A stretch of 64,000 nucleotides of DNA from Pseudomonadota bacterium (GTDB taxonomy: Bacteria > Desulfobacterota > Syntrophobacteria > Syntrophobacterales > Syntrophobacteraceae): the NCBI GenBank assembly GCA_023416335.1, contig JAEZHY010000068.1, forward strand, positions 1-64,000, given 5' to 3'. A program made the translations under genes and the position numbers. This document shows, one piece after another, positions 8,087 to 14,914 of this stretch. Each line of letters starts with the position of its first letter. Position 1 is the stretch's first letter. The notes under the pieces were generated by a model. It did no database searches and was not told the origin of the DNA. It was given only the letters and a program-made list of their open reading frames with translations.

Positions 8087-8398
8087 ATGGAATCCTGCCA
8101 AACTGCCGGGGAAAGTTCCTTCCAATACGCTCGGATAAATATCAGGAACAATAATCCCGACTGCACCCTTGAATGTGCGAGACAGCTCGCAGTCAACGAA
8201 GCAGAAAAAGCGGACAATGCCCCTAAACTGCTCAGCTGGTACGCCCGGAAGGAGCAAGAGTTTTCTCCGGAAGGGGAGTGTGTCAATGGAAAGCCGGGCT
8301 GGCTGACTTATGCGACTGCAAATAATGCGAACCTCACAGTCGATGTGAACGATGGGGAATACATTTTCATGTTTCGCAAATCTCACGGCTTGCCTTAA
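8087..8398 (+). CDS. AF1514-like small protein (DUF5619-type), function unknown
   Basis: The 103-residue soluble protein has the features I recall for the AF1514 family, known from Archaeoglobus and anaerobic bacteria. These are a helical segment followed by LLSWYARKEQEFSP, a Cys-containing ECVNGKPGWLTYA stretch and a C-terminal NANLTVDVNDGEYIFMFR strand pair. An AAAAGGAG ribosome site precedes the ATG. It stands alone between the permease terminator and the FmdB-type gene. Its assignment rests on pattern memory, not on a search. Confidence 0.65.
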   Translation: MESCQTAGESSFQYARINIRNNNPDCTLECARQLAVNEAEKADNAPKLLSWYARKEQEFSPEGECVNGKPGWLTYATANNANLTVDVNDGEYIFMFRKSHGLP

Positions 8399-8477
8399 AG
8401 AAGCAGGGAGCCCGAAACATCCTGCAAACATGGAAGGCATGAAAGTCGAGGCCCGGCGTTCGCCTCTGTTACGCGCA

Positions 8478-8507
8478 TTGACACACCTGTGCGGTTTTGA
8501 TTACAAT
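8478..8507 (+). promoter_or_regulatory. Sigma-70-type promoter for the FmdB-type gene
   Basis: TTGACA (8478-8483) and TACAAT (8502-8507) are separated by 18 bp, and the -10 box lies 38 bp before the ATG at 8546. Confidence 0.6.
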
Positions 8508-8545
8508 TCCGCACCAATTTAAATGCTGGAACAAAAGGGGAGAAA

Positions 8546-8797
8546 ATGCCTATTTACGAATTTCGCTGTGCGGGATGCGGCAACATACAGGAATTCATTC
8601 TCACTGGTTCTAATCAGGAAGTGGAAATGAAGTGCCGCGAATGCGGCGGCGAGGACCTGGAAAGAGTGCTCAGCTCTACAAATTACGCGATGGGCTCGTC
8701 CGGTTCTTCCCAGAATTCCGGACCGTCCGCCACGACCCGTACATGCGGTCCCGGCCAGTCGTGCACGTCAATTACGCTTCCCGGTCATACGAAATAA
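8546..8797 (+). CDS. FmdB-type zinc-ribbon protein
   Basis: The 83-residue protein starts MPIYEFRCAGCG and has a second CRECGG pair near residue 31, giving the four-cysteine zinc ribbon of the FmdB/CxxC_CxxC regulatory-protein family. The C-terminal half is a flexible Ser/Gly/Cys tail (CGPGQSC). The family is widespread but poorly characterised. An AGGGGAG site precedes the ATG, and it has its own promoter. Confidence 0.85.
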   Translation: MPIYEFRCAGCGNIQEFILTGSNQEVEMKCRECGGEDLERVLSSTNYAMGSSGSSQNSGPSATTRTCGPGQSCTSITLPGHTK

Positions 8798-9186
8798 CCT
8801 GGGGCAGCAGAACCGCAACAAAAATGCAAAGACAAAAACCTTAACCACGGAATTCACGAAAGAAAACAATGGGATAAGGTCGTAGAATGGGTGGAGCGGT
8901 GAGACTGTGTCGTGTTGTCGATGATAACCAGCCCAACCCCGGTCGGTTACGACACGGCCTCGGAGCGCAACCCATCGTTTTGGGATGAGCAATACGAGTA
9001 CGAAACACACGAAAGTGCCGTTCAGTTCTCCTCGGCTTAAAGTGTGCCAAGAGGTTTTAGACATTCACCCCGGGTACGAAAAATCCCCCCTTAGAGAAGG
9101 GGGGATCCGGACCGCTGCCTGATAATTTTCTCTTGTAACTACCGTTCGATTTCCTGTTTTTTCGGTCTGCGACAATCCGATGAGGT
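8798..9186. other. 389-bp intergenic region with a hairpin terminator
   Basis: No gene is seen. A hairpin lies at 9083-9106 (ATCCCCCC, 8-base loop, GGGGGGAT), flanked by A-rich sequence. It can end transcripts from either side, since the zinc-ribbon gene and the DUF1992 gene converge on it. Confidence 0.6.
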
Positions 9187-9588
9187 CTAGTCCTCGGCCT
9201 GTGCCCGCTTCTTGCCCATCCTGTCGACGATTTTATCGAAATAGCACTGGTTCTTTTCCAGGGACAGGGAAGTGGTGCGAGACATATTGAGCTTCATGAT
9301 GAGATAATTCAGCTTCTTGATTTGCTTGTATTTTTCTTTGGTATCCCGGACACCGTCGAGCATCTCTTCAATCGTAATGATCTCTTTCCGGAGTTCCAGT
9401 TCCGGAGGAAGCATATCGGCATTCTTCAAAATCTTGTGAGCCAGTCGGATATCCTGCGGTAAGTGTCTGTCGTCTTCCAGATGCAGCGGCTTTCCTTTGC
9501 CGGGGAGATCGTCGAATTCTCCGTTATCCATGGCTTCGCGTATCTTTTGTTCCGCGATTTTGTCGAATACTTCAAAAAGGTTGCCCAT
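9187..9588 (-). CDS. DUF1992 (DnaJC28-type conserved domain) protein
   Basis: The 133-residue protein carries the DUF1992 signature: a start helix with AEQKIREAMDNGEFDDLPGK, then GKPLHLEDD, then a helical KNADMLPPELELRKEI segment. The family is found alone in bacteria and as the core of vertebrate DNAJC28. It is soluble and its function is unknown. There is no J domain. It reads divergently from the next gene, whose start lies 91 bp away. Confidence 0.85.
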   Translation of the reverse strand: MGNLFEVFDKIAEQKIREAMDNGEFDDLPGKGKPLHLEDDRHLPQDIRLAHKILKNADMLPPELELRKEIITIEEMLDGVRDTKEKYKQIKKLNYLIMKLNMSRTTSLSLEKNQCYFDKIVDRMGKKRAQAED

Positions 9589-9679
9589 TTCGATTCCACA
9601 GATTGAATTGACACCGGTCGCAAAACCGGTCTGCTATCTTTATAATCTTATCATATGTCATAGATGGGACAAACGAAAG

Positions 9680-10378
9680 ATGCCTCAAGGCAATTTACCC
9701 CTGACTTTCTTTCCGGATATTTTTCCTCCGTCCGAGATCCGCATTCTTGGTGCGGGGCGCTTTGGAAGACTTGCTGTCGAGCGTCTGAAGCCCCGCTTCC
9801 CGGATGCCGTTTTCTCGATCACGGACCGAAACGGCCCGAAGGTGGAACCGATCGCAAGCCAGCTCGGGATCCGATATGAAATCGAGGATGCCGTCCAAAG
9901 TCTTACCCGCAGCACGCTTTCAGAAAGCATCTGGCTGATCCCGGCCGTACCTGTCCACCTGGGGTTCGAATGGCTCATGGTGGAGTTGGAACAGTCGGGA
10001 GAGGTTCAAAGGCCGGCCGTCCCCGAGGCGGTCTCCCGGATGGTCCCAAACCCGATCACGAGTCCGTCGGGAACGCTTTACGCAAGCTTCGCCACATTCA
10101 TATGCCCGGATTACTGCAGTGAACCTTCAGACATTTGCACGCATACGGGAGAAGCGCGCCCGGGAAATCTTTTCGAGGTTTTCGAGGCCGTTCGCGCAGA
10201 AGAAATGGAGGTCGCCGTACTCAGAAGCTGGCAGCTTGCTCCGGGCGTGGGGGGCTATCCCGTGCGAAGCCTGAACGCCCTGCTCTCACGCATTCGGGAA
10301 AGGCCCGGCAAATACCTGGTCGCAACCAGTTGCCGCTGTCATGGAGTTATGGATGCACTCGAATGGAAAAGGAAATAG
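9680..10378 (+). CDS. Rossmann-fold protein of unknown function
   Basis: The 232-residue protein has a dinucleotide-binding-like N-terminus (IRILGAGRFGRLAVERL, then an acidic residue at the end of strand 2 in SITDRNG), as in TrkA-N or dehydrogenase folds. The C-terminal part has cysteines (FICPDYCSEPSDIC and TSCRCHG) and no recognisable catalytic motif. The open frame extends upstream to 9497, but that overlaps the divergent gene. The ATG at 9680 follows a purine-rich AAACGAAAG. I do not recognise a known family and assign no function. Confidence 0.7.
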   Translation: MPQGNLPLTFFPDIFPPSEIRILGAGRFGRLAVERLKPRFPDAVFSITDRNGPKVEPIASQLGIRYEIEDAVQSLTRSTLSESIWLIPAVPVHLGFEWLMVELEQSGEVQRPAVPEAVSRMVPNPITSPSGTLYASFATFICPDYCSEPSDICTHTGEARPGNLFEVFEAVRAEEMEVAVLRSWQLAPGVGGYPVRSLNALLSRIRERPGKYLVATSCRCHGVMDALEWKRK

Positions 10379-10402
10379 CGGGCGGAAGGACATGCACGTC
10401 GG

Positions 10403-11431
10403 CTAGAGAATTCCTGCGCCGGAGAGCACGGCTGCAAATCTTTCGACCACGTCGGGATCGTAGCGGCCGTTCATTTGTTCCGCCATGACGTTCAGGGCGA
10501 CATGCGGGGAAACCGGGTCTATGAACGGCCTTTCGGACGTGAGCATATCGAAGGAATCCGCAATGCCCGTCACTCGCGCGGCCAGGGGAATCGCCGATTC
10601 GGCGAGGCCGGCCGGATACCCGCTCCCGTCCATCTTCTCGTGATGGAAGAGGATGCCGTTCACGACGGTTTGCCCGACGGACACCAGGGCACACATCCCG
10701 GCACCCTGGACTGGATGTTTTTTCAGAAGTGCCCGCTCATCCAGGTTCAGCTTCCCCCGCTTGTTCAGGATCCTTTTCGGAATGGCAGATTTCCCGATGT
10801 CATGGAGTATCGCACCAAGTCCCATGCCGACCTTTTCCGGTCCGGGGAGGTTGTACTTCGAAAGCAGCGCGGCCGTATAGATGAAGACGTTCGTACAGTG
10901 CGTGTGCGTTCCGTAATAGCGGGACATGATCTGGGACAGGGCACGAAGCGAGCCGCTCATGGAAAGAAATCCGAGGCTCGATCGCACGATGTTTGTTAAC
11001 TTGTCGAACGACCAGGAATCCAGGCTTGGCTCGTTGCGTTCGAACAGTTCGTTCAAGATGGACGTGGACAGATAATAGAAGACGTTTCCGCGGACCGGCA
11101 GAGGAATGGACTCGTCAAGCAGTGTTTTTTCCAGGTTTTCTTCCAGGTACCGGTCATAGTTTTGTTTTTGGGAAAGGTGAATGTAGACTTCCCTCGTCCC
11201 ATTTTCGTGCAGCGCATTCTTGTGAGCTTCGTTGAACTGTTCGCCCTGGCGGGTGAAAAGGATGTAGTTTTTTCCTTTTCTGACAAAAACCGCGAATTCC
11301 CCGTACGCTTCAGGGAAGATCATGAAGGGCGATATGGGGAAATAAAAGCCTTCGTCGGTTTCTTCGGGAGCCCTGCTCGAGGTTATGTATTTATCGGGCG
11401 GCCGGCCCGATTTCAGTTTTTTCATCCGCAT
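10403..11431 (-). CDS. HD-GYP domain phosphodiesterase (probable c-di-GMP hydrolase)
   Basis: The 342-residue cytosolic protein has an N-terminal region of about 150 residues with no receiver or PAS signature. The HD-GYP domain spans about 170-335. HDIGK (near 210), the HPVQG segment and HHEKMDGSGYP (near 263) supply the metal ligands and the GYP motif expected of an active c-di-GMP phosphodiesterase. It overlaps the start of nothing downstream and the end of the Cys-cluster gene upstream by 41 bp, so the two may be translationally coupled. A PilZ protein at 34.6 kb could be a c-di-GMP reader in the same cell. Confidence 0.85.
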   Translation of the reverse strand: MRMKKLKSGRPPDKYITSSRAPEETDEGFYFPISPFMIFPEAYGEFAVFVRKGKNYILFTRQGEQFNEAHKNALHENGTREVYIHLSQKQNYDRYLEENLEKTLLDESIPLPVRGNVFYYLSTSILNELFERNEPSLDSWSFDKLTNIVRSSLGFLSMSGSLRALSQIMSRYYGTHTHCTNVFIYTAALLSKYNLPGPEKVGMGLGAILHDIGKSAIPKRILNKRGKLNLDERALLKKHPVQGAGMCALVSVGQTVVNGILFHHEKMDGSGYPAGLAESAIPLAARVTGIADSFDMLTSERPFIDPVSPHVALNVMAEQMNGRYDPDVVERFAAVLSGAGIL

Positions 11432-11894
11432 CGGCTATCCACTCCGCCAGCATCAGTTCCAAGTCCCAGCCCACCATCAGTTGCTCTCCGATAACCCTCT
11501 GCATAAGGTCGATTTGCCCGTCTCCGAGGGATTTCTTCAAATCCGGGCAAAAATAGTTCAGACAGAAAGCATGACGAGCCGGCAACGTGCATCCTTTTTC
11601 TCCGACAAAGCGGCAGCCGCCGGGAAAAGATGTCTTTGAAGGCATTGCCGCTCCGAGAAGCAGGTTCAGGAAAAGCTGTACGGGACTGTAGCTTTCCCCC
11701 ATTTCCCGGAAGCAGCAACTCCCGGTTTTCACCGCGCATCGGGTGCATGCTTCGACAACGCCCGATTCGGCCATCATGAAATCCGTCTTCCGAATCAGTT
11801 CGAGGAATCCGTCGGCCATCTCGGAAAAAGCCGGATCGTTTTTGCAGGCTTCCCCGAACCGTGCATTCAGGCGTAGAGCTTCTTTCATTTCCAT
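11391..11894 (-). CDS. Cysteine-cluster protein (YkgJ-like), function unknown
   Basis: The 167-residue protein has a helical N-terminus. Clustered cysteines follow: EACTRCAVKTGSCCF near residue 50, then GGCRFVGEKGC and AFCLNYFC near 95-115. The spacing resembles YkgJ-type putative Zn/Fe-chelating clusters, but the match is loose. It lies between mazG (4 bp away) and the HD-GYP gene (41-bp overlap) on the same strand. Confidence 0.65.
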   Translation of the reverse strand: MEMKEALRLNARFGEACKNDPAFSEMADGFLELIRKTDFMMAESGVVEACTRCAVKTGSCCFREMGESYSPVQLFLNLLLGAAMPSKTSFPGGCRFVGEKGCTLPARHAFCLNYFCPDLKKSLGDGQIDLMQRVIGEQLMVGWDLELMLAEWIADADEKTEIGPAAR

Positions 11895-11898
11895 CAGT

Positions 11899-12582
11899 TT
11901 ATTCCAATTCCCGGACCCGTCTGTGCAGGATATCTTCCGCGCGCATTCCGCCGAGCCGCGCGATGTTCACCAACCGGAGCAGCATCTCGCCCATGGCTTC
12001 TTCCGCTATGGAACAGCCGCTTTCTATCTCATCAGCCAGTCTCCTGCTCTGCCCGGCAAATTTCTCGGCTTGACTCTGGAGATCGTTCCACTTGCCGTTT
12101 TCTTTCTGGGACAGGCGGGAGATGATGCGATAGGCGCGCATGAGCGCGGGCAGAGATTCCGGAACAGGATCCGGCATCTTGCCGCTTGCCTCTTTTTCAC
12201 CGGCCTTGATCTTTTCCCAGTTGTCCTTCACCTCTTCCGCAGTATCGACGTTTACGTCCCCGAATACGTGAGGGTGCCTTCTAATCATTTTCTCACTGAC
12301 GATCCGGCATACGTCCTCGAGGCGGAAATCCCCGCGTTGCTCATAGAGGTAGACCAGGAAGAACACCATGAAGAGTACGTCGCCCAGTTCCTCGGCGGCA
12401 CCGCCGGTATCCCCCTTTCTTACCGCCGCCGCGGCTTCATGGGATTCCTCGACGAGGTAGGTTTGGATTTTTTCGGGAGTTTGCTTCCGGTCCCAGGGGC
12501 AACCGGTTTCACTTCTAAGACGTTCTATGATTTCCCAGACCCGCTTGACACCATCCCAACGATCAGTCTTTTCTCCGTTCAC
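11899..12582 (-). CDS. mazG: Nucleoside triphosphate pyrophosphohydrolase MazG
   Basis: The protein hydrolyses (d)NTPs to monophosphates, a house-cleaning role. It has GCPWDRKQTPEKI near the N-terminus, the metal-binding EESHEAAAA and EELGDVLFM motifs of the all-alpha MazG fold, and a second degenerate MazG repeat in the C-terminal half (EEAMGEMLLRLVNIAR). A TTG start at 12612 is possible. The GTG at 12582 has a clear AGAAGGG site at the right spacing and gives 227 residues. It overlaps the end of the cvpA-type gene by 20 bp, so coupling is likely. Confidence 0.85.
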   Translation of the reverse strand: MNGEKTDRWDGVKRVWEIIERLRSETGCPWDRKQTPEKIQTYLVEESHEAAAAVRKGDTGGAAEELGDVLFMVFFLVYLYEQRGDFRLEDVCRIVSEKMIRRHPHVFGDVNVDTAEEVKDNWEKIKAGEKEASGKMPDPVPESLPALMRAYRIISRLSQKENGKWNDLQSQAEKFAGQSRRLADEIESGCSIAEEAMGEMLLRLVNIARLGGMRAEDILHRRVRELE

Positions 12583-13162
12583 TTTTTCCCTTCTGCGGTG
12601 TTGATGATCCAATAATGGACTCCAGCGGAAATGCTGTTTTCTCGGCCAGAAAGCGTTCGAGGTCCTTCTGCTTTTTCAGATATTCAACCTGTACTTTATC
12701 AGGAGCTATCTTAAAAAGGAAGTTCGACGCTTCTTTAATATAAGGCACGAGCGCAGAACGGGTCAGGAGCGTGGGATTGCTCCCCGCGGAGAAGAGGGTC
12801 AGGATCGAGATGGCGGCGATTGCAAAGAGAAGGGCTTTGCCGAAACCGATCATTCCTCCCCAGAGCCGGTCAAGAAAACCGAGGCCGGCGCTTCTGATAA
12901 CACGGACAAACCAGAAGCCTGCCACCGCGATGCAAAACCAGGTAAGTATGAAAAGCAGGATAAAACTGACGGGACCGGAACCCGCAAAGGAAGGGAAGTT
13001 CCTGAGGATCAGGGTGCTTACCTGCTCGTAATTATGGGACGCGACAAAAAAGCCTACAATAATGCCCGCAATCCCGAAAATCTGGGAGATAGCACCGCGC
13101 AGAAGCCCCCTGAGAACCCAGAAAGCTCCTATAGCGATCAGAACCCAATCGAGAACATTCAT
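12563..13162 (-). CDS. CvpA family membrane protein
   Basis: The 199-residue inner-membrane protein has four hydrophobic segments between residues 3 and 125. It carries the family-type opening MNVLDWVLIAIGAFWVLRG and a soluble C-terminal tail. CvpA proteins are linked to colicin V export and envelope stress, but the mechanism is unclear. The frame is open to 13219, but the ATG at 13162 gives the canonical start. It is probably the first gene of a cvpA-mazG-Cys-cluster-HD-GYP transcript. Confidence 0.82.
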   Translation of the reverse strand: MNVLDWVLIAIGAFWVLRGLLRGAISQIFGIAGIIVGFFVASHNYEQVSTLILRNFPSFAGSGPVSFILLFILTWFCIAVAGFWFVRVIRSAGLGFLDRLWGGMIGFGKALLFAIAAISILTLFSAGSNPTLLTRSALVPYIKEASNFLFKIAPDKVQVEYLKKQKDLERFLAEKTAFPLESIIGSSTPQKGKSERRKD

Positions 13163-13886
13163 AACAGGCCACCAACTCCGAATCGGAGGGATTATAAGCG
13201 TATGTCCCTCGGAAATCATCCCCTAATTCCCGGAATCGGTCGGCACTTGTCTAACCTTTAAATATATTTACAAAATCGGCCAATTTTTTGTATACGTCCC
13301 CTCCTGCCCTATCTCGAAAGGATAGGGCTCTCCTCTTGCGCGGTCGTTGGGAGCCTGCATGAATTGGGAACCTGCATGAATGAGTAAGATGAGCCCGGTC
13401 GAAGAAGCCCGATCTTTCAGGCCGAGAGATACGCAAGGATTATGCAATCAAACAACAAATCGGCACACTTTTTAGAAATAATGCCTACCCGATCATCCCC
13501 CGCGCCAGGAGAGAAGCGCAACGATCATACTAATTTACAATTAATTCAGTATATTATGATTGTTGTCCACAAAAACTGAAAACCTCAACGCGCGGTGGGA
13601 TGCCGGGCCAAAGAAAAGCCGTTGGCGGGATTGCATCTATGCCGAACGAGTTCGATCGAACTCTGTCCAGGCATAAATTTCCTTTCGTACCTGGAAAAAA
13701 TTTACGTCAATGCGCCAATATTCCGACAACACAGGGGCTGCAATGACGGATTTCCCTTGCCGTGGGCTTCCGGAGCCTGTTGCCCGGAACCGCGAAAGAG
13801 CCTGTTGTCAGTCGCAAATTTGCGTGATAATAATATAAATTTGATATATAAACGGGGCCGGAAAGGTCCTTTTGAGGTAGAACATA
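13163..13886. other. 724-bp AT-rich divergent intergenic region with palindromes
   Basis: No protein gene is seen. The region holds a perfect 8-bp stem hairpin at 13306-13328 (GCCCTATC/GATAGGGC). CCTGCATGAAT is duplicated near 13365 and 13382. A perfect 16-bp palindrome (GAGTTCGATCGAACTC) lies at 13648-13663, and the phoH promoter region is at the right end. The 13590-13680 segment looks structured and could encode a small RNA or leader, but I recognise no family. Confidence 0.5.
13805..13833 (+). promoter_or_regulatory. Candidate promoter of the phoH operon with an embedded palindrome
   Basis: TTGTCA (13805-13810) and TAATAA (13828-13833) are 17 bp apart. The spacer contains the perfect 12-bp palindrome CGCAAATTTGCG (13813-13824), a possible operator. 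The start codon is at 13887. Confidence 0.45.
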
Positions 13887-14912
13887 TTGGCTCAGGCAGA
13901 TCACAATCGAAAATACCCTCCGGAAGGAAGCTCGGTTCAGGTTTCCTTCGACGATAATAATATCATCCAACTGCTCGCAGGCGAGCAAAACGCCAATCTC
14001 AAGGTTATCGAAAACCAGCTCAAAATTCGAGTGCACCTGCGAGGAAATCAGTTCACATTGACAGGGCCCCGGGCCGAAACGGAAATTGGCGAACGGCTTT
14101 TGAATGAGCTTGCCGATCTCGTGCGAGGTGGTTATCCCTTATACGCAAGCGACATCCTGTTTGCCATTCAGATACTCAATGATAATATAGGCCGCAGGCT
14201 CAGGGATATTTTCCTGGACCAGGTCTATATCGCCTCGAACAAGAGGACGGTTACCCCGAAAAGTATCAGACAGAAGGAATACATCGAGGCCATCCGCAAA
14301 TTCGATATTGTCTTCGGGATAGGCCCGGCTGGAACAGGGAAAACCTATCTGGCGATGGCTATGGCGGTTGCAGCCATGGCAAAGGAGTTCGTCAGACGAA
14401 TAGTGCTTGTCCGCCCCGCGGTGGAAGCCGGCGAAAAGCTCGGATTCCTCCCCGGCGATCTTGCCGAAAAGGTTAACCCCTATTTGCGGCCGCTATACGA
14501 TGCGCTTCACGATATGATGGATTTCGAACGTGCAAGCAATCTTATCCAGAGGGGCGCCATAGAGGTTGCTCCGCTCGCTTTCATGCGAGGACGTACGCTC
14601 AACGATGCATTCGTTATTCTGGATGAAGCGCAGAATACGACAACCGAGCAGATGAAGATGTTTCTCACCCGGCTCGGCATGGGTTCCAAAGCGGTTATAA
14701 CCGGCGACGTCACGCAGATAGACCTCCCCGACAATAAACCTTCGGGGCTGGTGGGCGCAATCGAGTTGCTTCAGGGCGTGCAGGGAATACGCATGGTCTA
14801 CTTTACAAAGCGTGATGTTGTGCGGCACCGACTCGTGCAGGACATCATAGACGCATACGAGAAAGCCGAAGCGCGCAGATCCCAGGTCAGCAGAGAACCC
14901 GAGAAGAGCTGA
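13887..14912 (+). CDS. PhoH family ATPase
   Basis: The 341-residue protein has an N-terminal KH-like region and a PhoH P-loop ATPase domain from about residue 130. Walker A is GPAGTGKTYLA (about 150) and Walker B is FVILDEAQNTT (about 247). PhoH/PhoL proteins act with YbeY in RNA metabolism, and ybeY lies two genes on. The start is TTG with a GAGG site 8 bases upstream. It opens a plus-strand operon with pgpH, ybeY, pdxJ and acpS, and the stop is 2 bp before the next ATG. Confidence 0.9.
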   Translation: MAQADHNRKYPPEGSSVQVSFDDNNIIQLLAGEQNANLKVIENQLKIRVHLRGNQFTLTGPRAETEIGERLLNELADLVRGGYPLYASDILFAIQILNDNIGRRLRDIFLDQVYIASNKRTVTPKSIRQKEYIEAIRKFDIVFGIGPAGTGKTYLAMAMAVAAMAKEFVRRIVLVRPAVEAGEKLGFLPGDLAEKVNPYLRPLYDALHDMMDFERASNLIQRGAIEVAPLAFMRGRTLNDAFVILDEAQNTTTEQMKMFLTRLGMGSKAVITGDVTQIDLPDNKPSGLVGAIELLQGVQGIRMVYFTKRDVVRHRLVQDIIDAYEKAEARRSQVSREPEKS

Positions 14913-14914
14913 AT

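Noticed and set aside
13590..13680. 6S RNA or known riboswitch in the phoH upstream region
   Set aside because: The segment looks structured, but I could match no conserved core of a known RNA family by eye.
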